A DNA stretch of 64,000 nucleotides from Trichomonas vaginalis G3 (Eukaryota; Parabasalia; Trichomonadida; Trichomonadidae), in NCBI RefSeq assembly GCF_026262505.1, contig NC_067206.1, positions 18,311,319-18,375,318 of the forward strand, written 5' to 3'. Below are positions 10,028 to 22,200 of this stretch, piece by piece; the first letter of the stretch is position 1; each line of letters starts with the position of its first letter. The notes under the pieces were generated by a model, which had not been told where the DNA came from, searched no databases, and saw only the letters and a list, made by a program, of their open reading frames with translations. A program made the position numbers and the translations under genes.

Positions 10028-11243
10028 TTAAATAACACTTTTGAGAAAGGAATTCAAAACTTAAAAATATTTGAATAATCGTTTTTGTGAGCATTTAACT
10101 CATCAATTATTATGCAAATGAAATGCACCATGATAAATCCAATTTTCTTTAAACTAAGTTTGTATTCAATTCCAGAAGTTTTTTTTTCGGTTTCAATGTA
10201 TTTGAATTTTCATGATCGTTTGGTATTAGCATAAATACGCATTCTAGTTAATTTATTTTAATTAAATTTCTTTTGTAAAGTTCTCAGAAAGTTGATTTCG
10301 AAGATGCAATAAAGCTTAATTCGATTTTGGAATCTCCTTCTTTTACTGCATATAGTTTAAAAACTTTGATTATTTATCATATAAACATAATTTTAGTTTG
10401 AAGAAATCAAATTTCACTTCGATCTTATGCCAAAAATACTCTGTAAATATGATAATTATAATTTTTGTTGGTTTTCCATTTGTATCATCCATTTAGTTAC
10501 TTTCTGGGATATATCGAAGTAAAATATTTTTGTGAAGAAGAATTGAAATTTAATTTATGACAAGTTCGCAATTTAAATTAAAATTAAATCATAAATCAGA
10601 GAGGAACCTAGTGGATACATGAATTAGCTGTAATGAGTGATGCAAAATTATCATATTATAATGCTTGATTAATGAAATTTTGAAATCATAAAATTATTTT
10701 TCTTTTTTATATTCTAAATTAACTCAATTGGAATACTTGGTTATGATATGTCGGAAGTACTTTCAAAACATCATAATATCAATCTCTTAAACTTTTTACT
10801 TTGATACCAAATTTTTTTGAGTGAATGGTGAAGACAGAAAAACTGGTTTTGAATGTAAATCCAAAAGTCGAACTGATTTCATTGATATATATTCGACATG
10901 CTATCATAACATCAACATATCTTTATTTTAATAACAAAAAGGTATAAAAGTCATATGAAGTACTATGTAGCGATTTATAATAACTATTTCCAGAGGGAAA
11001 ATATTAGCTTTTTATCATAGCATATTGGGGTATAAAACTCTGGTGTCAAAAAAATTGAAAGAATGTCAGAAAGTGGTAAGTGCAGCCCTAATGCATAAGA
11101 TATTTTCTAAACATCATAAGAAAAAATAAATGTTGCTTATAAAATACAAAGTTACATATATATATACTACTCAATCAACATATCAATTCTGTTTAAATTA
11201 TATTCATGTTGAAAAAAAAAATATATATTATTTTGCACCTGAT
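10028..11243. other. Gene-free AT-rich stretch
   Basis: About 1.2 kb in which I see no credible frame, RNA gene or repeat. Confidence 0.5.
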
Positions 11244-12625
11244 CTAATAAAGAAGATTCATAATCTTCTTATAGTTTTCATTCTCATTTTGTTTTTCTTT
11301 CGCATAATCAAGTGCAGTTCTTCCTCCATTGTTTTTGACACTAAAATTGACACGGATTGAAATAATGCTGTCCAATGAAGTGAAGAAGCATTATAATTTG
11401 TTTAATCATTTTTATTACAACCTTTTTGAATCAAATATTTAACTACTTCAAGACGACCATTTGATGATGCAATAATTAATGGAGACCATCCATCATTATT
11501 TTTCTCATCCGGATTTGCTCCAACTGAGATAAGATATTTAACTATTTCAAGATGACCTTCTTGTGCTGCACAAAGAATTGGATTAAATCCATCTTTATCT
11601 CGCCAGTTTTTATCAAACCCAACTCCAATTAAATATTTTATAATTTCAAGATGTCCATTTAATGATGCTTCAAGTAAACAATTGTGTCCGAATTTATTAA
11701 CTGCATTTCTATCACAACCTCCTTCAATAAAAGATTTTGTAAATTGAAGATTTCCATTAATACATGCCCATATAATTGGAGTATTTTCATTAGAGTCCCT
11801 CTTTTCACTTAATCCAACTGCGCATGAAACAAGCATCTTCAATTTATCATCTTTATCTGAAAGTTCTTTAAGGAAATTGTAAACTGAATTAAAATCTTTT
11901 GAATTTCGCAAATCAGAAATTTTTGTAAATTCATTTATAGATTGATTTAATTAACTGTTTTTATTATTGAGAGAAGATATTTTGTCTTTAAATCTTGTAT
12001 TTTCTGATTGAGTTTGATTAAATTTGTTATTGAGATTAGATATTTTGTCTTTAAATCTTGTATTTTCTGATTGAATTTGATTAAATTTGTTATTGAGATT
12101 AGATATTTTGTCTTTAAATCTTGTATTTTCTGATTGAGTTTGATTAAATTTGTTATTAAGATTAGATATTTCGTCTTTGTGTTGCTGTCCTTCGTTTTTG
12201 TATTGGTTGATTTCATTTTCCATCGTAGAGATCTGTGATTTGAGATTTTGAATTTCAGATTTTAATTGTGTGACTTCTTCTGAATCTGAATTAATTTTTG
12301 CGTTGTATTTCATAAGGTAGTCAATTAATGAACGAGAAGATTTGAGTTTCAGGTTCTTTTTGTAGCAATTAAGAACGTTAATCGCGTCTTCGAATGAATC
12401 AATGAAAACATTGCACTTTCGAATAAACCAAAATAGTTTAGGTGTACTATACTTTGATTTGCCTTGAGAAAGAAGAGTGATGAAATCGTTAGATTTAAGA
12501 TTGGCTTTTTCTCATACTTTTGGAATGTCATCTTTATCTACAATATCATAGAAATTGTCTTGTCCAATATATGTTTGAATGTTGTTGGCAATATAATCGA
12601 AATTAACAGTCAAACCTTGACTCAT
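11244..12625 (-). pseudogene. Broken ankyrin-repeat gene of the trichomonad family
   Basis: The frame begins at the ATG at 12625 with MSQGLTVNFDYIANNIQTYI, typical of a large trichomonad ankyrin family. A Ser/Asn/Gln-rich coiled coil follows, containing three 21-residue repeats (63-nt units, about 11960-12170), then at least three clear ankyrin repeats. Two in-frame stops interrupt it: TGA at 12512-12514 (codon 38) and TAA at 11951-11953 (codon 225). The frame then closes at 11402, while the expected final repeat (NNGGRTALDYAKEK...) continues in another frame to 11244, implying a shift near 11340-11400. With three independent lesions this host gene is best called a pseudogene. Confidence 0.8.
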
Positions 12626-12639
12626 CGAAAAAAAAAGTG

Positions 12640-13096
12640 TCCATTTCAAAAAATTCAAAAAGATACAATTTACAGAGCGATTATGAATAATGACAAAGAA
12701 AGATTCATCTCATTCACTGAAAGAGAAGGATTTGATAACGATCAAAATCTGAAAAGCAGTTTATATCCACAATCTCAATATGTATATTCATTACTTGAAT
12801 TATGTTGTTACCATGGAGCAGTTGATTGTTTCAAGTTCTTAAGAACGAAATTAGATTCAGAAATCACTCAAGAATGTTTAGAATTATCATTTTTAGGCCG
12901 AAATCCAGAGATCATGAGTGAATGTTTGAAATATAAAGAACCCTATGGTCAATGCATGAGATATGCAATTATTTCACACAACATTGATTTTGTTACATTT
13001 TTTATGAATGAATACAATTTAGAGATCAATTTAGAATTTTGTGAATTTTACAAAAATCTTGAATCCTTCGCAATTGGGTTGGCACAAACAATATAA
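12640..13096 (+). pseudogene. DUF3447-domain gene fragment
   Basis: The open frame encodes TIYRAIMNNDKERFISF and SLLELCCYHGAVDCFKFLRTK and continues to a stop at 13096. It matches residues about 135-280 of the intact family member at 26044 throughout this stretch (shared LELCCY.G.VDCFK.LRTK and NPEIMSECLKY). It lacks the N-terminal 130 residues, a sensible start and the ankyrin half. It lies directly head-to-head with the broken ankyrin gene. Fragment status is clear; transcription is unknown. Confidence 0.75.
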
Positions 13097-13140
13097 CATG
13101 TAGCAAATCTTTCTGTAACATTTGTAAAAAAAAAACGAGA

Positions 13141-13716
13141 TTATTTAGGATTTCTTCTATAAGTTAATCTGAAACCGAAATAGATATGTGTGATATTAAG
13201 AGCAATCAAGAATACTGTTAAGAGTGAAAAATGAAAGATGTTTTTGCCAAATTTTTCAAGAATTTTGGCGTAGCAGCCTCCATTGAAGCTGTCTTGGCAT
13301 ACTGTACTTCTGATATCGTAGGGCTTGTTGAATCCGCAGCAATTTAATTCAGCTTGCAAATCTTTGAGAATTGGATAATTTAAGTACTTCTTCCAGACAT
13401 TAATCTGATTTTGAAGGTAAGATTGATACAAAAATCCGAATTCTACTGTGTAATATGCATTTACAGGGAACAAAAGGAAAGAAATAATGTAACCTTCAAC
13501 AAATTTCATCCTTTTAGTGTATTTAGTATCATAATAGACTAAAGAAAGTAGTAATATTGATAAAAATAGTTCATAAAAGAGGCAATCTTGGAATCTTTGA
13601 AGAAAAAGATACATATGATGCTTAATACTCCATTGTCGGACATAAACATATCCAAAGAAGTAAAGTAGTGTTTCAATCGATAACGAAATTGTTAAATAAT
13701 TCTTGAGCTTTCTCAT
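13141..13716 (-). CDS. Tetraspanin
   Basis: A 191-residue membrane protein with four hydrophobic segments near residues 8-26, 48-63, 75-95 and 160-182. The large extracellular loop carries the family's CCG motif (ELNCCGFNKPYD) and two further cysteines (STVCQDSF and GGCYAK), enough for the usual two disulfides. Length and topology fit small protist tetraspanins. Trichomonads have several such proteins at the plasma membrane and on exosomes, with roles in adherence and aggregation; which one this is cannot be said. Confidence 0.85.
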   Translation of the reverse strand: MRKLKNYLTISLSIETLLYFFGYVYVRQWSIKHHMYLFLQRFQDCLFYELFLSILLLSLVYYDTKYTKRMKFVEGYIISFLLFPVNAYYTVEFGFLYQSYLQNQINVWKKYLNYPILKDLQAELNCCGFNKPYDIRSTVCQDSFNGGCYAKILEKFGKNIFHFSLLTVFLIALNITHIYFGFRLTYRRNPK

Positions 13717-14696
13717 CTAGATCAACTTATCTCAAGAACAACAGCAAAATTTAATAAAATAGTTTTACTTATTACTATTTAATGTTAAAATAGCATTCAT
13801 ATATTAAAAGTAAACCATTTATCCAAAGTAAAGCATTCATATATTAAAAGTAAACATTTCATAAGAACATATTTCTAGTTATCTACAACACTAGAGTCGC
13901 ATGTATGTTAATCAATAAAAAAATGTTGAAGAAATTTGCTTCATATTTTAAAAAAAATATTAAGAGAACATTCACCTCAGCCTAATAATTTAATGAGTTT
14001 GACTTAGTGATTTTGAATATCAATTATCTGCCTAATTCACAGAATATAAATTTGAATGAGAATTCTTATTCACAAAAATTGAATTTCTTGAGGAAAATTA
14101 TTTCTTGGGCAAGTGCCGTTATGTGTGATGCTGTAAATTATTTAAGCAAATAACGATAGTCATGCTTTGTTGAATACGGTTTCAATGAATGTTTGGTTAT
14201 ATGTCTAATATTCCGGATTCAAAAATCAATACAACTTTAGAATGTGCATTATTTTCAGAATTAAAGCTACATTTTCGACTTGTGAATTTTAAAATTAAAA
14301 ATTCTCCAAAAAGAACGTTGAATTTTTAGCTTGCTTGAGCTGTATGTATTGGATTTTTGTTTTTTAAGGAATAAATTAGATATGATAAATTAAGAAATAT
14401 GGACCATTTATCCAAAATTAAATCATTATAAATTATTATGTACGCCATCATTCCAGTATTAGTTTATTTAAAAATTCACCCATCACCTCATTGAACAAAC
14501 ACCTCTCAATTTTTTCAATGCCGATAAGTTCATGTAAATTTTGCAACATAAGATAAAGTTCCAAACAAAATATCTACAAATCTTAGCATCAGTTGTTCTA
14601 AATTTATACACATTGAAAAATTGTGGAAGTGTTCGACCTCTTAGTATTCAAATTTTTCAATTGATTTGTGAAGTAAAAAATGCGGTTATTATTGCA
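13717..14696. other. Aldolase upstream region with a short direct repeat
   Basis: No gene was seen. A segment GCATTCATATATTAAAAGTAAAC occurs twice, near 13793 and 13832, as a roughly 39-bp direct repeat. The rest is AT-rich and unrecognised. Confidence 0.4.
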
Positions 14697-14704
14697 TCAC
14701 TTTC
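14697..14704 (+). promoter_or_regulatory. Initiator (Inr) of the aldolase gene
   Basis: TCACTTTC, eleven bases before the ATG, matches the trichomonad initiator TCA(C/T)T(A/T)(C/T), where transcription begins at the A. It would give a 5' leader of about 9 nt, as is usual in T. vaginalis. Confidence 0.75.
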
Positions 14705-14707
14705 AGA

Positions 14708-15694
14708 ATGGCTATCTCCTACAAGTCACTCGGTCTCTGCAACTCTAAGGACATCTTCGCCAAGGCTGTCAATGGCGGCTATGCTATCCCCGGATACAAC
14801 TTCTCCAACCTTGAACAACTCCAGGCTATCATCACAGCCTCCGTCAAGACAGAATCCCCAGTTATCCTTCAGGTTTCTGCTGGTGCCCGCAAGTACGCTA
14901 ACCAGACAATGCTCCGCTACATGGCCCAGGGTGCTGCCGAATTCGCTAAGGAGATCCATCCAGAGCACAAGCTCATCCCAATCGTTCTCCACCTCGATCA
15001 CGGTGACTCCTTCGAACTCTGCAAGAATTGCATTGATCTTGGCTTCTCATCCGTCATGATCGATGGCTCCCACCTCCCATACGACGAGAACGTTGCTCTT
15101 ACAAAGAAGGTTGTCGAGTACGCTCACTCCCGCCCAGACTACGTTACAGTCGAAGGCGAACTCGGCGTTCTTGCTGGTGTTGAAGATGATGTCAAGGCTG
15201 AAAAGCACACATACACACGCCCAGAAGAAGTTCAGGACTTCGTTTCCAAGACAGGTGTTGACTCACTCGCTATCGCTATCGGCACATCCCATGGTGCTTA
15301 CAAGTTCCCACCGGGCACAAAGGCTGAAATCCGCCTCGACATCCTCCACGAGATCGAGAAGAAGCTCCCAGGCTTCCCAATCGTTCTCCACGGCTCATCC
15401 TCCATCCCACAGGAGTACGTCGAAATGGTCAACAAGTACGGTGGCCACATGCCAGAAGCCGTCGGCATCCCAGAGCACCAGCTCCGTGAGGCTTCCAAGT
15501 CTGCTGTCTGCAAGATCAACATCGACTCTGATGGCCGTATGGTCATGACAGGCACAATCCGCCGCCTCTTCGTTGAGCACCCAGACTGGTTCGACCCACG
15601 CCAGTACCTCGGTGAAGCTCGTACAAAGCTTACAGAAATGTACATGCGCAAGAACAAGGAAGTCCTTGGCTGCGCTGGCCATGCTTTCAACTAA
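14708..15694 (+). CDS. fba: Fructose-bisphosphate aldolase, class II
   Basis: A 328-residue glycolytic enzyme that splits fructose-1,6-bisphosphate into glyceraldehyde-3-phosphate and dihydroxyacetone phosphate in the cytosol. Class II, zinc-dependent features are visible: HLDHGDSFELC (catalytic Asp and first zinc ligands), VEGELG (Glu zinc ligand), AIGTSHGAYKF, LHGSSSIP (His ligand and phosphate-binding loop) and KINIDSDGR. The enzyme is bacterial-type, as known in trichomonads, and differs from the class I animal enzyme. Codons end mostly in C, a sign of high expression, in sharp contrast to the flanking DNA. The start follows a canonical initiator, and the stop lies in a TAAA poly(A) signal. 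Confidence 0.95.
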   Translation: MAISYKSLGLCNSKDIFAKAVNGGYAIPGYNFSNLEQLQAIITASVKTESPVILQVSAGARKYANQTMLRYMAQGAAEFAKEIHPEHKLIPIVLHLDHGDSFELCKNCIDLGFSSVMIDGSHLPYDENVALTKKVVEYAHSRPDYVTVEGELGVLAGVEDDVKAEKHTYTRPEEVQDFVSKTGVDSLAIAIGTSHGAYKFPPGTKAEIRLDILHEIEKKLPGFPIVLHGSSSIPQEYVEMVNKYGGHMPEAVGIPEHQLREASKSAVCKINIDSDGRMVMTGTIRRLFVEHPDWFDPRQYLGEARTKLTEMYMRKNKEVLGCAGHAFN

Positions 15695-16513
15695 AACAAC
15701 TCTTCTTTATTTGATTTTAATTAATCTATAATTTATTTTTTCTTAGAAACACCTAGATATTCACTAAAGTGCGATTTATTAAATTTAATTCATTTCCTTA
15801 AATTGGAAAAAGGATGAAAGTGTTGCTTATGAAATCTTGTAGAGAATCTTTTAAGCAAGTTATGATAGAAATAGATAGTAATTTTGAAATTTATGATCAT
15901 TGTATAGTACCTTTCTTTGATGATGAAATTTTATTTTTTCCATTGTTCCTGCGGGAGGTAACAGGGAAAAACAGTTGAAGAGAGAGTATGATTAAAAATA
16001 CTCCTTAAACGAATATCAAGGACTGATTCATTTTCTTGTCTCCATAATGACGAAAAGAAATATAGATAAATCTTATGGAACTAATTCAAGAGAGCTGAAA
16101 ATTAAATTTGAATGATTGCGCATCAATACTAAATGCATATATACAATATAATTGCTATAATAGTTGTATTGAGATAAAATCTCAAATTTCAACTGCTTAA
16201 ACTGCAAATGACGAATTAAATATCTCGAACCAAAGAAATTCTATAACAAAGTGAGGGATTATAGATACTATGATAGATTTGTTTGTGCTTGTATATAAGG
16301 AATTCAATCTAATACCATTTTTGTCTCAAGCTCTATCAATCAGTCCTTTTGGCTAGCAGTTTTCCCATTTCCTAATGGTTCACATTTCTGATACCCAAAT
16401 GTAAAATAAACATAAGTCGCTGGACTTGGAGCAAGTCCTTACGCCCAAAATTAATCAATACTTTGAATGCTTCACGCCGATATAATTGTTGGTAAAAAGT
16501 GACAAGGTTAGAA
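15695..16513. other. Intergenic DNA between aldolase and CBP20
   Basis: No coding frame was recognised. A short segment near 16340-16470 with CCTTTTGGCTA and a small hairpin (GGACTT/AAGTCC) was considered as an snRNA and not accepted. Confidence 0.4.
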
Positions 16514-16981
16514 ATGGCGTCTCTTATTGCTCTTAGTGAATTTGGTAAAGTCAGACATTCCGAATATGTTGACCATAAATCTGGCATTGATGACATGCAA
16601 TTAAAGATCTTAATGTCCCGTTCTTCAACAATCTACGTTGGAAATCTTAATTTTAGCACAACAGAAGCTGCAATCTATTCAGTTTTCTCCCAATTTGGTC
16701 CAATTAAGCGTATCATCAGAGGCGTTAATAAACTTACATTAACTCCTTGTGGTTTCTGCTTTGTAGAATTTTTCGATAGAGCATCAGCTCTCGCAACTCT
16801 TGGTAAATCAATCAAAATCAAAATAGATGGAGAAATTGTTCGTTGCGACCTTGATCGCGGATACGAAGTTGGCCGTGAATTTGGTAGAGGTGCTTCTGGT
16901 AACCAGGTACGTGATGAACACAAATTCCGTGGTGTTGGACGCCAGAATCCAAAGAGGCAACGCTTTAACGATCGTCGTTAA
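16514..16981 (+). CDS. NCBP2: Nuclear cap-binding complex subunit 2 (CBP20)
   Basis: A 155-residue RNA-binding protein. The RRM spans about residues 42-118, with RNP2 as IYVGNL and RNP1 as CGFCFVEF. The family's distinctive tail follows: a GYEVGREFGRGASGNQVRDE block matching the cap-binding extension of CBP20, then an Arg-rich end. The N-terminus (SEFGKVRHSEYVD) also aligns with the human start. CBP20 with CBP80 binds the m7G cap in the nucleus and guides splicing and export. The ATG at 16514 fits the family length; an upstream in-frame GTG does not count. The stop overlaps TAAA. Confidence 0.92.
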   Translation: MASLIALSEFGKVRHSEYVDHKSGIDDMQLKILMSRSSTIYVGNLNFSTTEAAIYSVFSQFGPIKRIIRGVNKLTLTPCGFCFVEFFDRASALATLGKSIKIKIDGEIVRCDLDRGYEVGREFGRGASGNQVRDEHKFRGVGRQNPKRQRFNDRR

Positions 16982-18199
16982 ATCTTTCTATATATATATT
17001 AAAAATTTATTGATAAAGGTTCGATGTATAAAGCTCCCTGGGTATACGTTTTTTATTTATATATATAAATCATTTTGTTTTTGAAAAAAAAATCTCTTGA
17101 AAATTTAAGATCTAATCATATCATATGCAATCACTATGTTGATTTGTCTCATATCCGATAACTTTCAAGTCAAATTATTAAAGTATATCTCTGAATGGAT
17201 CTCGTATAGCTAAATTGACAAAAAAGAAACGTTATTTACTCTTTTCGGTTTGCAATTGACGATCTTTACAGAACTTATCTCCATGATATTGGCAAAATTT
17301 CTCTGATCTTTACTTCTGAACATCAAGCAAACAAAATCTAGTTAGTAAATTTGCAAAAACTACTAATTGTAAAAGATGATACAGGAAAAATCGAAATTTT
17401 ATTCAGCATGCCTTCAAAATCATGATTTTGATAAATTTATATGTATTTATCAATTTTTCCTCTTGTTTTTTTATACCAGAATGCAAAAATTCTCATTTAA
17501 ATCAATTATAAAATATCTTTATAATTCTAAATTTTTTCATTTTCATATTTCATTGGTTAAAATGATATTTTTCGTTTATATTTTTATTTTTCTATTTTTT
17601 TTTGTGAATCTCTTTTAAAGTATAGATCCGTATTTTTCCCAAGTGAGCGGGGTATCTCCAATCCCAGCCCTATCGTCCTCCCATGTCAGTTTTCAATATA
17701 AAATCCAATTTTTTTGAAAATAAAAATTTCGAGAAATTTTTTGATTTTTTTTCTTTGATTTCAATAATTCAAAATAAATTTGGGGAGTAAAAAATACTAT
17801 TTAATGAAATTCATATGAGTGAATGTGGATAAATACTCTCCAAACATACAATTTATCTATTTTTTTTTATATATTATCAACTAATTATATAATTTTTTTT
17901 GAATCAGATTTTTTCATTAAAAACATAATATAAACACAACAATGATCACACATACGTATCTACACATCAAAATATAAAGCTTGTTTTGGTCTGGCATCCC
18001 AACCCAAAATTCTTTAAAAATTGAATAAAATTGAATACTTGGGGCTGGGATGCCCATCCAAAACCGAATTGAATTTTTTAATTAAAGAATATATTTATGT
18101 ATTTATAATATACATGTGATGTCTATAAAAAATACTAAATTCTAAAAAAAATTCAATTTATTCAAAACGTATACTAAGTGATCACTTCATTAGTAGGAT
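16982..18199. other. Gene-free AT-rich stretch with one short inverted repeat
   Basis: An 80-codon Phe/Ile-rich frame at 17376-17618 is low-complexity and not credible. At 17985-18063, TTTTGGTCTGGCATCCCA and its imperfect complement (TGGGATGCCCATCCAAAA) bracket about 40 bases, a small hairpin or MITE-like relic. Confidence 0.4.
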
Positions 18200-18930
18200 C
18201 AGCAATCCTACTAAATGGTGAGAACGCCACTAACTAAAAAAGGAGTCCTTGGAGCTCTTGATCTCTTGTCAGTAGAGTTCATAATGAGGCATGGCATCTA
18301 CTGATTAGAGATCAGAGCAATCCTACCTTACCTTCAGGAGCTACAAAGCTCCTAATCGTTACGAGAGGGAGTCTTGGAGCTCCTGAAGCTCATCAGCAGA
18401 GGCTATTTACCATTTGGGCCTCTTCTGATGAAAGATGCGAAACACGTCTACGAACCAGGAGCTTCAAAGCTTCTAATCCTTACTAAAGGGAGCTTTGGAG
18501 CTCCTGAGTCTCCATCAACAGAGTCCCAGATGGTAAATGTCCTTTGCTGATGAAAGATGCGAAACACATCTACGAACCAGGAGCTCCAAAGCTCCTAATC
18601 CTTACGAAAGGGAGCTTTGGAGCTCCTGAAACTCCTTTTACTATAAAATATGACAGTTTTCTTCTGAGGTTCTCATCAAATCTAAGACTTCAGAAGAAAG
18701 CTGTCCTATCAATGTATACTTACACTCTCATGGACTACAAGTGTACAATTTTAAAGCAGAGATTATCCGAGGCCTCTCATCAAATGAGGGACCTCGGATA
18801 ATCTCTACCTTAAGTAGTCAAATAACTTTTCTCACTATTTAGGAACAAAAGAACAAGAGTTGGAGTACTTTAAGGCAAGATTCTTCCGAAATCTCTCATC
18901 GAATGAGAGACTTCGGAAGGACCTTGCCAA
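18200..18930. repeat. Array of about nine consecutive hairpin units
   Basis: Successive inverted repeats run almost without a gap. Examples are GATCTCTTGTCAGTAGA with its partner near 18262-18316, TTCAGGAGCT/AGCTCCTGAA at about 18333-18388, CAGGAGCTCCAAAGCTCCT with AGGGAGCTTTGGAGCTCCTG at about 18576-18628, GACAG.TTTCTTCTGA at about 18649-18704, AGAGATTATCCGAGG with CCTCGGATAATCTCT at about 18758-18806, and AAGGCAAGATTCTTCCG at about 18873-18930. Part of the array (18390-18635) is also two direct repeats of about 125 bp. There is no coding frame. Confidence 0.8.
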
Positions 18931-19249
18931 ATCCTTGAACGCCAATATCCTTGGAACTGAGCTAGAACCAGGGAGAAGTAGCATACTATAGAGCACGATG
19001 GTAATCTCGGAAATACTTATATCGCCCCAAGCACAATATTTAAGAAGTCTAACTCATATATACAAGAAGTCAGGCTGAATAGATATTGTGCATATGGTTT
19101 GCAGAACTCTCATGATATTTAAAATTCATGTTATCCCAAAAAAGGTGACACTTTGGGTGTATCGTCCATCCCAGGGATGCAAAAATCACATCACCTTGGA
19201 TCTATATTTAAAGTTTTGAAACAAAATAGAGGTATTGACATAATCTACT
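18931..19249. other. Spacer between hairpin array and hAT element
   Basis: Nothing was recognised apart from an 8-bp sequence AATCTACT at 19242-19249, which is the left target duplication of the hAT element. Confidence 0.5.
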
Positions 19250-22200
19250 TATGGCATTCCAAACGGGAACCGCGGTTGGTTACCATGGATTTCCGTCACC
19301 GGTGACATTTTAAAGATTTTTTAAGCCTTATAAAAATATGCTTTGTAAATCATTTTTTGTAAATCGGCAAAAATTTGGTAATTTTCTTCAACTAATAAAT
19401 CTGCGAATAGCATTTATAATACAAGAACAATCTTTTAAAATGCGTTTGATTCATTTTTGTATAATTTCATATAGGCACATATATTCTTCCGGGACTTTCC
19501 GTGATTTTACCGTAAAATCATTAGTTTACACCAATTTTTCCGTATTTTGAATAGTTTACTGCACTTTTTCCGTAAAATTGAGTTACGGGAATCCGCAAAA
19601 TTTCCGGACCTCATTTTTCATAGAATATAATAATAATATTTGATAAAAAGATATATTATTTATATTTTTGATTTTTGAATTACGGAAAAAGTGAATTGAT
19701 AACTTGATTTTTTTATATGGTTAATTTTTCAAATGATATTATGAAGATCTAAAATATTAAAAGTAAAAAATTGAATTACGGAAAAAGTGAGGTCAAAAGT
19801 GAAATAAATTTGCAGAACAATTTTCATTGAAATAAGCTTTATTTTTCATTATTAATAACAATGCAAAAAAATATTTATCACGGGTTCAAAATTTAAAATT
19901 AAATATTTTAATAATTTACATCTTATTCTTTATTTTATATTTAACCCGTGAAAATATCATTTAAAAATTGAATATATTCAAAAAGCTTTATTTTTATTAT
20001 GACTGCATGGGATCCTCATGTATATGATGAGTGGATTCCATTTAAGAAGACGAAATATCCACCAACTCCTGAAACATTGGAAACAAAGTGTGGAAAAAAT
20101 GTTTCACTACGATCGGCTATTATGAGAATGAGCCTAATCAATCAGACAAAGGAAGGCTCTTTACATACTGTGCCGAATGTAGTGAAACATTAGTTCAAGG
20201 GCAGTTCGTGCGATGCATTAAAAAAAGCAGGAAAAATGATTTTAAAGATCATAAGTGCAAATTTTTACTCCCAATGCCCAACTACGTTCCTGCTGAGCAC
20301 CAAGTTGAGAATACTCAGCAAGCAGTTGGCTCTGGTAATGATCCTTCGTTAGAAGAGATCATTGCCAGGCTTATTGCGAGCCTAGATATAAGCCTTTATG
20401 CCACAATGAAGCCAGCATTTAAAAGCTTCCTAGAGAGCTTCGCCAAATGGCTTAAAAATAAAGTCAATCGCGAACAGGGCATCAACTTTACAATCCCAGA
20501 CATTGAGTTCACACGGCGCGGTGTCAGAGAGGCATTGATTACTTTAGGCAAAACAGACTCCTCTCGGGGCCTAAAGTTCTGCGAGGAATTCCGCATCTTC
20601 TCAATTTCCCTGGACTGCGGAACACACGGCAGCCGTCATGGTCTATTCTCTTGTGTGTGCAATCCAGGCAAAACAGATCGCCACCAATTCTTCGACACAA
20701 CAATTTCGACTAATTGGACATACGAGGACTACCATACGTGGTTTGATTCTCTTAAGGTTAATAAAAACCACGTAGCTGGAGTAGTCGGAGATGGTTTGCC
20801 AGCCCAGGTTAAAGGACTCTGCCACTGGAGGCCAGAAGGAGCCCTTTTCCCTGGCTTACAAACCGTGTACATTCGTTGCCTTAACCACGTCTTGAACAAT
20901 GCTATTGTCCACGCACGTAAGCAATGTCCATTGTTGAATGAACTGATGAATAGAGTTCACCAGATTATCATTATCTTTAAGAATCACGATATGAGAGCGA
21001 GATACAAGATCAGGGTTCCATCAATCCCGGAAACTCGCTGGCTCTACATATATGATACTCTGTTTTTCATCTTTGATAATCTGGAAACAATTAATACTGC
21101 TTTAAGAAGTGGAGATCTTCCACTATCCCTTTCCAGAGCTACACGTGAACAGTTACAATGGACACGTGATGGAATTCCTCCACTCTTTAAAGATGCTTTA
21201 ATGATATTCAAGCCATTAAAGCAACTTCAATTATGGCTGGAATCCAACAAGTCCATGGGTGCTTATGCATTCCTGATGATACAACAGTGCCAAGGGATGT
21301 TGGATGAAATGGCAGGAAGATTAACGCCAGATGGTGAAGAGATTCTCCGATCAATCACTACAATATTCAAAAATGATATGAAAGAATATGGTAGAATTGA
21401 TTTGCTTCGGTTTGCTTTCGGCTTTACACCGTTAGCAAGGAAGATCATCAGAGACAAGAAGGGTTTTGGAGGAAAGACAAGCTATCCACCTATAATGCAG
21501 TTGAAAGATGTGCAAGTCCCAACGATTCCTTCCCTGAGGATCATCAATCGCGAGATCACATTTGAGAAACTCGGCGAAATCCTTGAAGAAGAACGAACAG
21601 AACGTGTTGACGAGGTAGCCGAGCATGATGAAGAGATCCAGCAAGCAGAAGAGGAACAAATGCTTAACGACGATCATGCAGCCGAAACAAATGCCGATGG
21701 TTCGAGGAATTCCTTGGTCTGGGATGTTGTAGATGAAGAGATAAAAGATCTATACACATTCATGATAACAATCCTCAGACAAAGAGCAATTGCCGAATCA
21801 ACAGTTGATCCAACGATCAATAAAGACGATAGAGCCAAGGAATTGAGTGATGCTTACGATTTCTTCATAGAGCAAGATGATTCCCATCTTATAAATGGTC
21901 ATCATCTTGCTCAAAATGATGGCAAGTTTTGGTACATGAATGGCATAAAGCAACTAAAAGCAATAAGACCAATTGGAAAAAGGATGATGTCACTTTCGTG
22001 CAGTGAAGCAGATGTAGAACGTGTAATATCTGAATTGCGAAAGACAAGAAATTCAATGAACGAATCATGCAAAGAAGAATATGTAGCATGCCGCTTCTTC
22101 ATCAAGTTGAATGATGATCAATTTGATATTTGATTTTGTTTTTTAATAAAATTTATTAAATAATTTGTTTTAAAAAGTATTATTTTTATTCGTAAAGATA

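Noticed and set aside
14541-15059. Overlapping frame at the 5' side of aldolase
   Set aside because: Frame shadow of the C-biased aldolase codons; the same holds for the long antisense frames in tubulin and L23.
16311-16490. Possible U2 snRNA (CCTTTTGGCTA and a GGACTT/AAGTCC hairpin)
   Set aside because: The branch-pairing GTAGTA-type block is missing at the expected distance and no good Sm site is seen; an 11-base match alone is not enough.
17376-17618. 80-codon Phe-rich frame
   Set aside because: Low-complexity AT-driven frame without a start signal.
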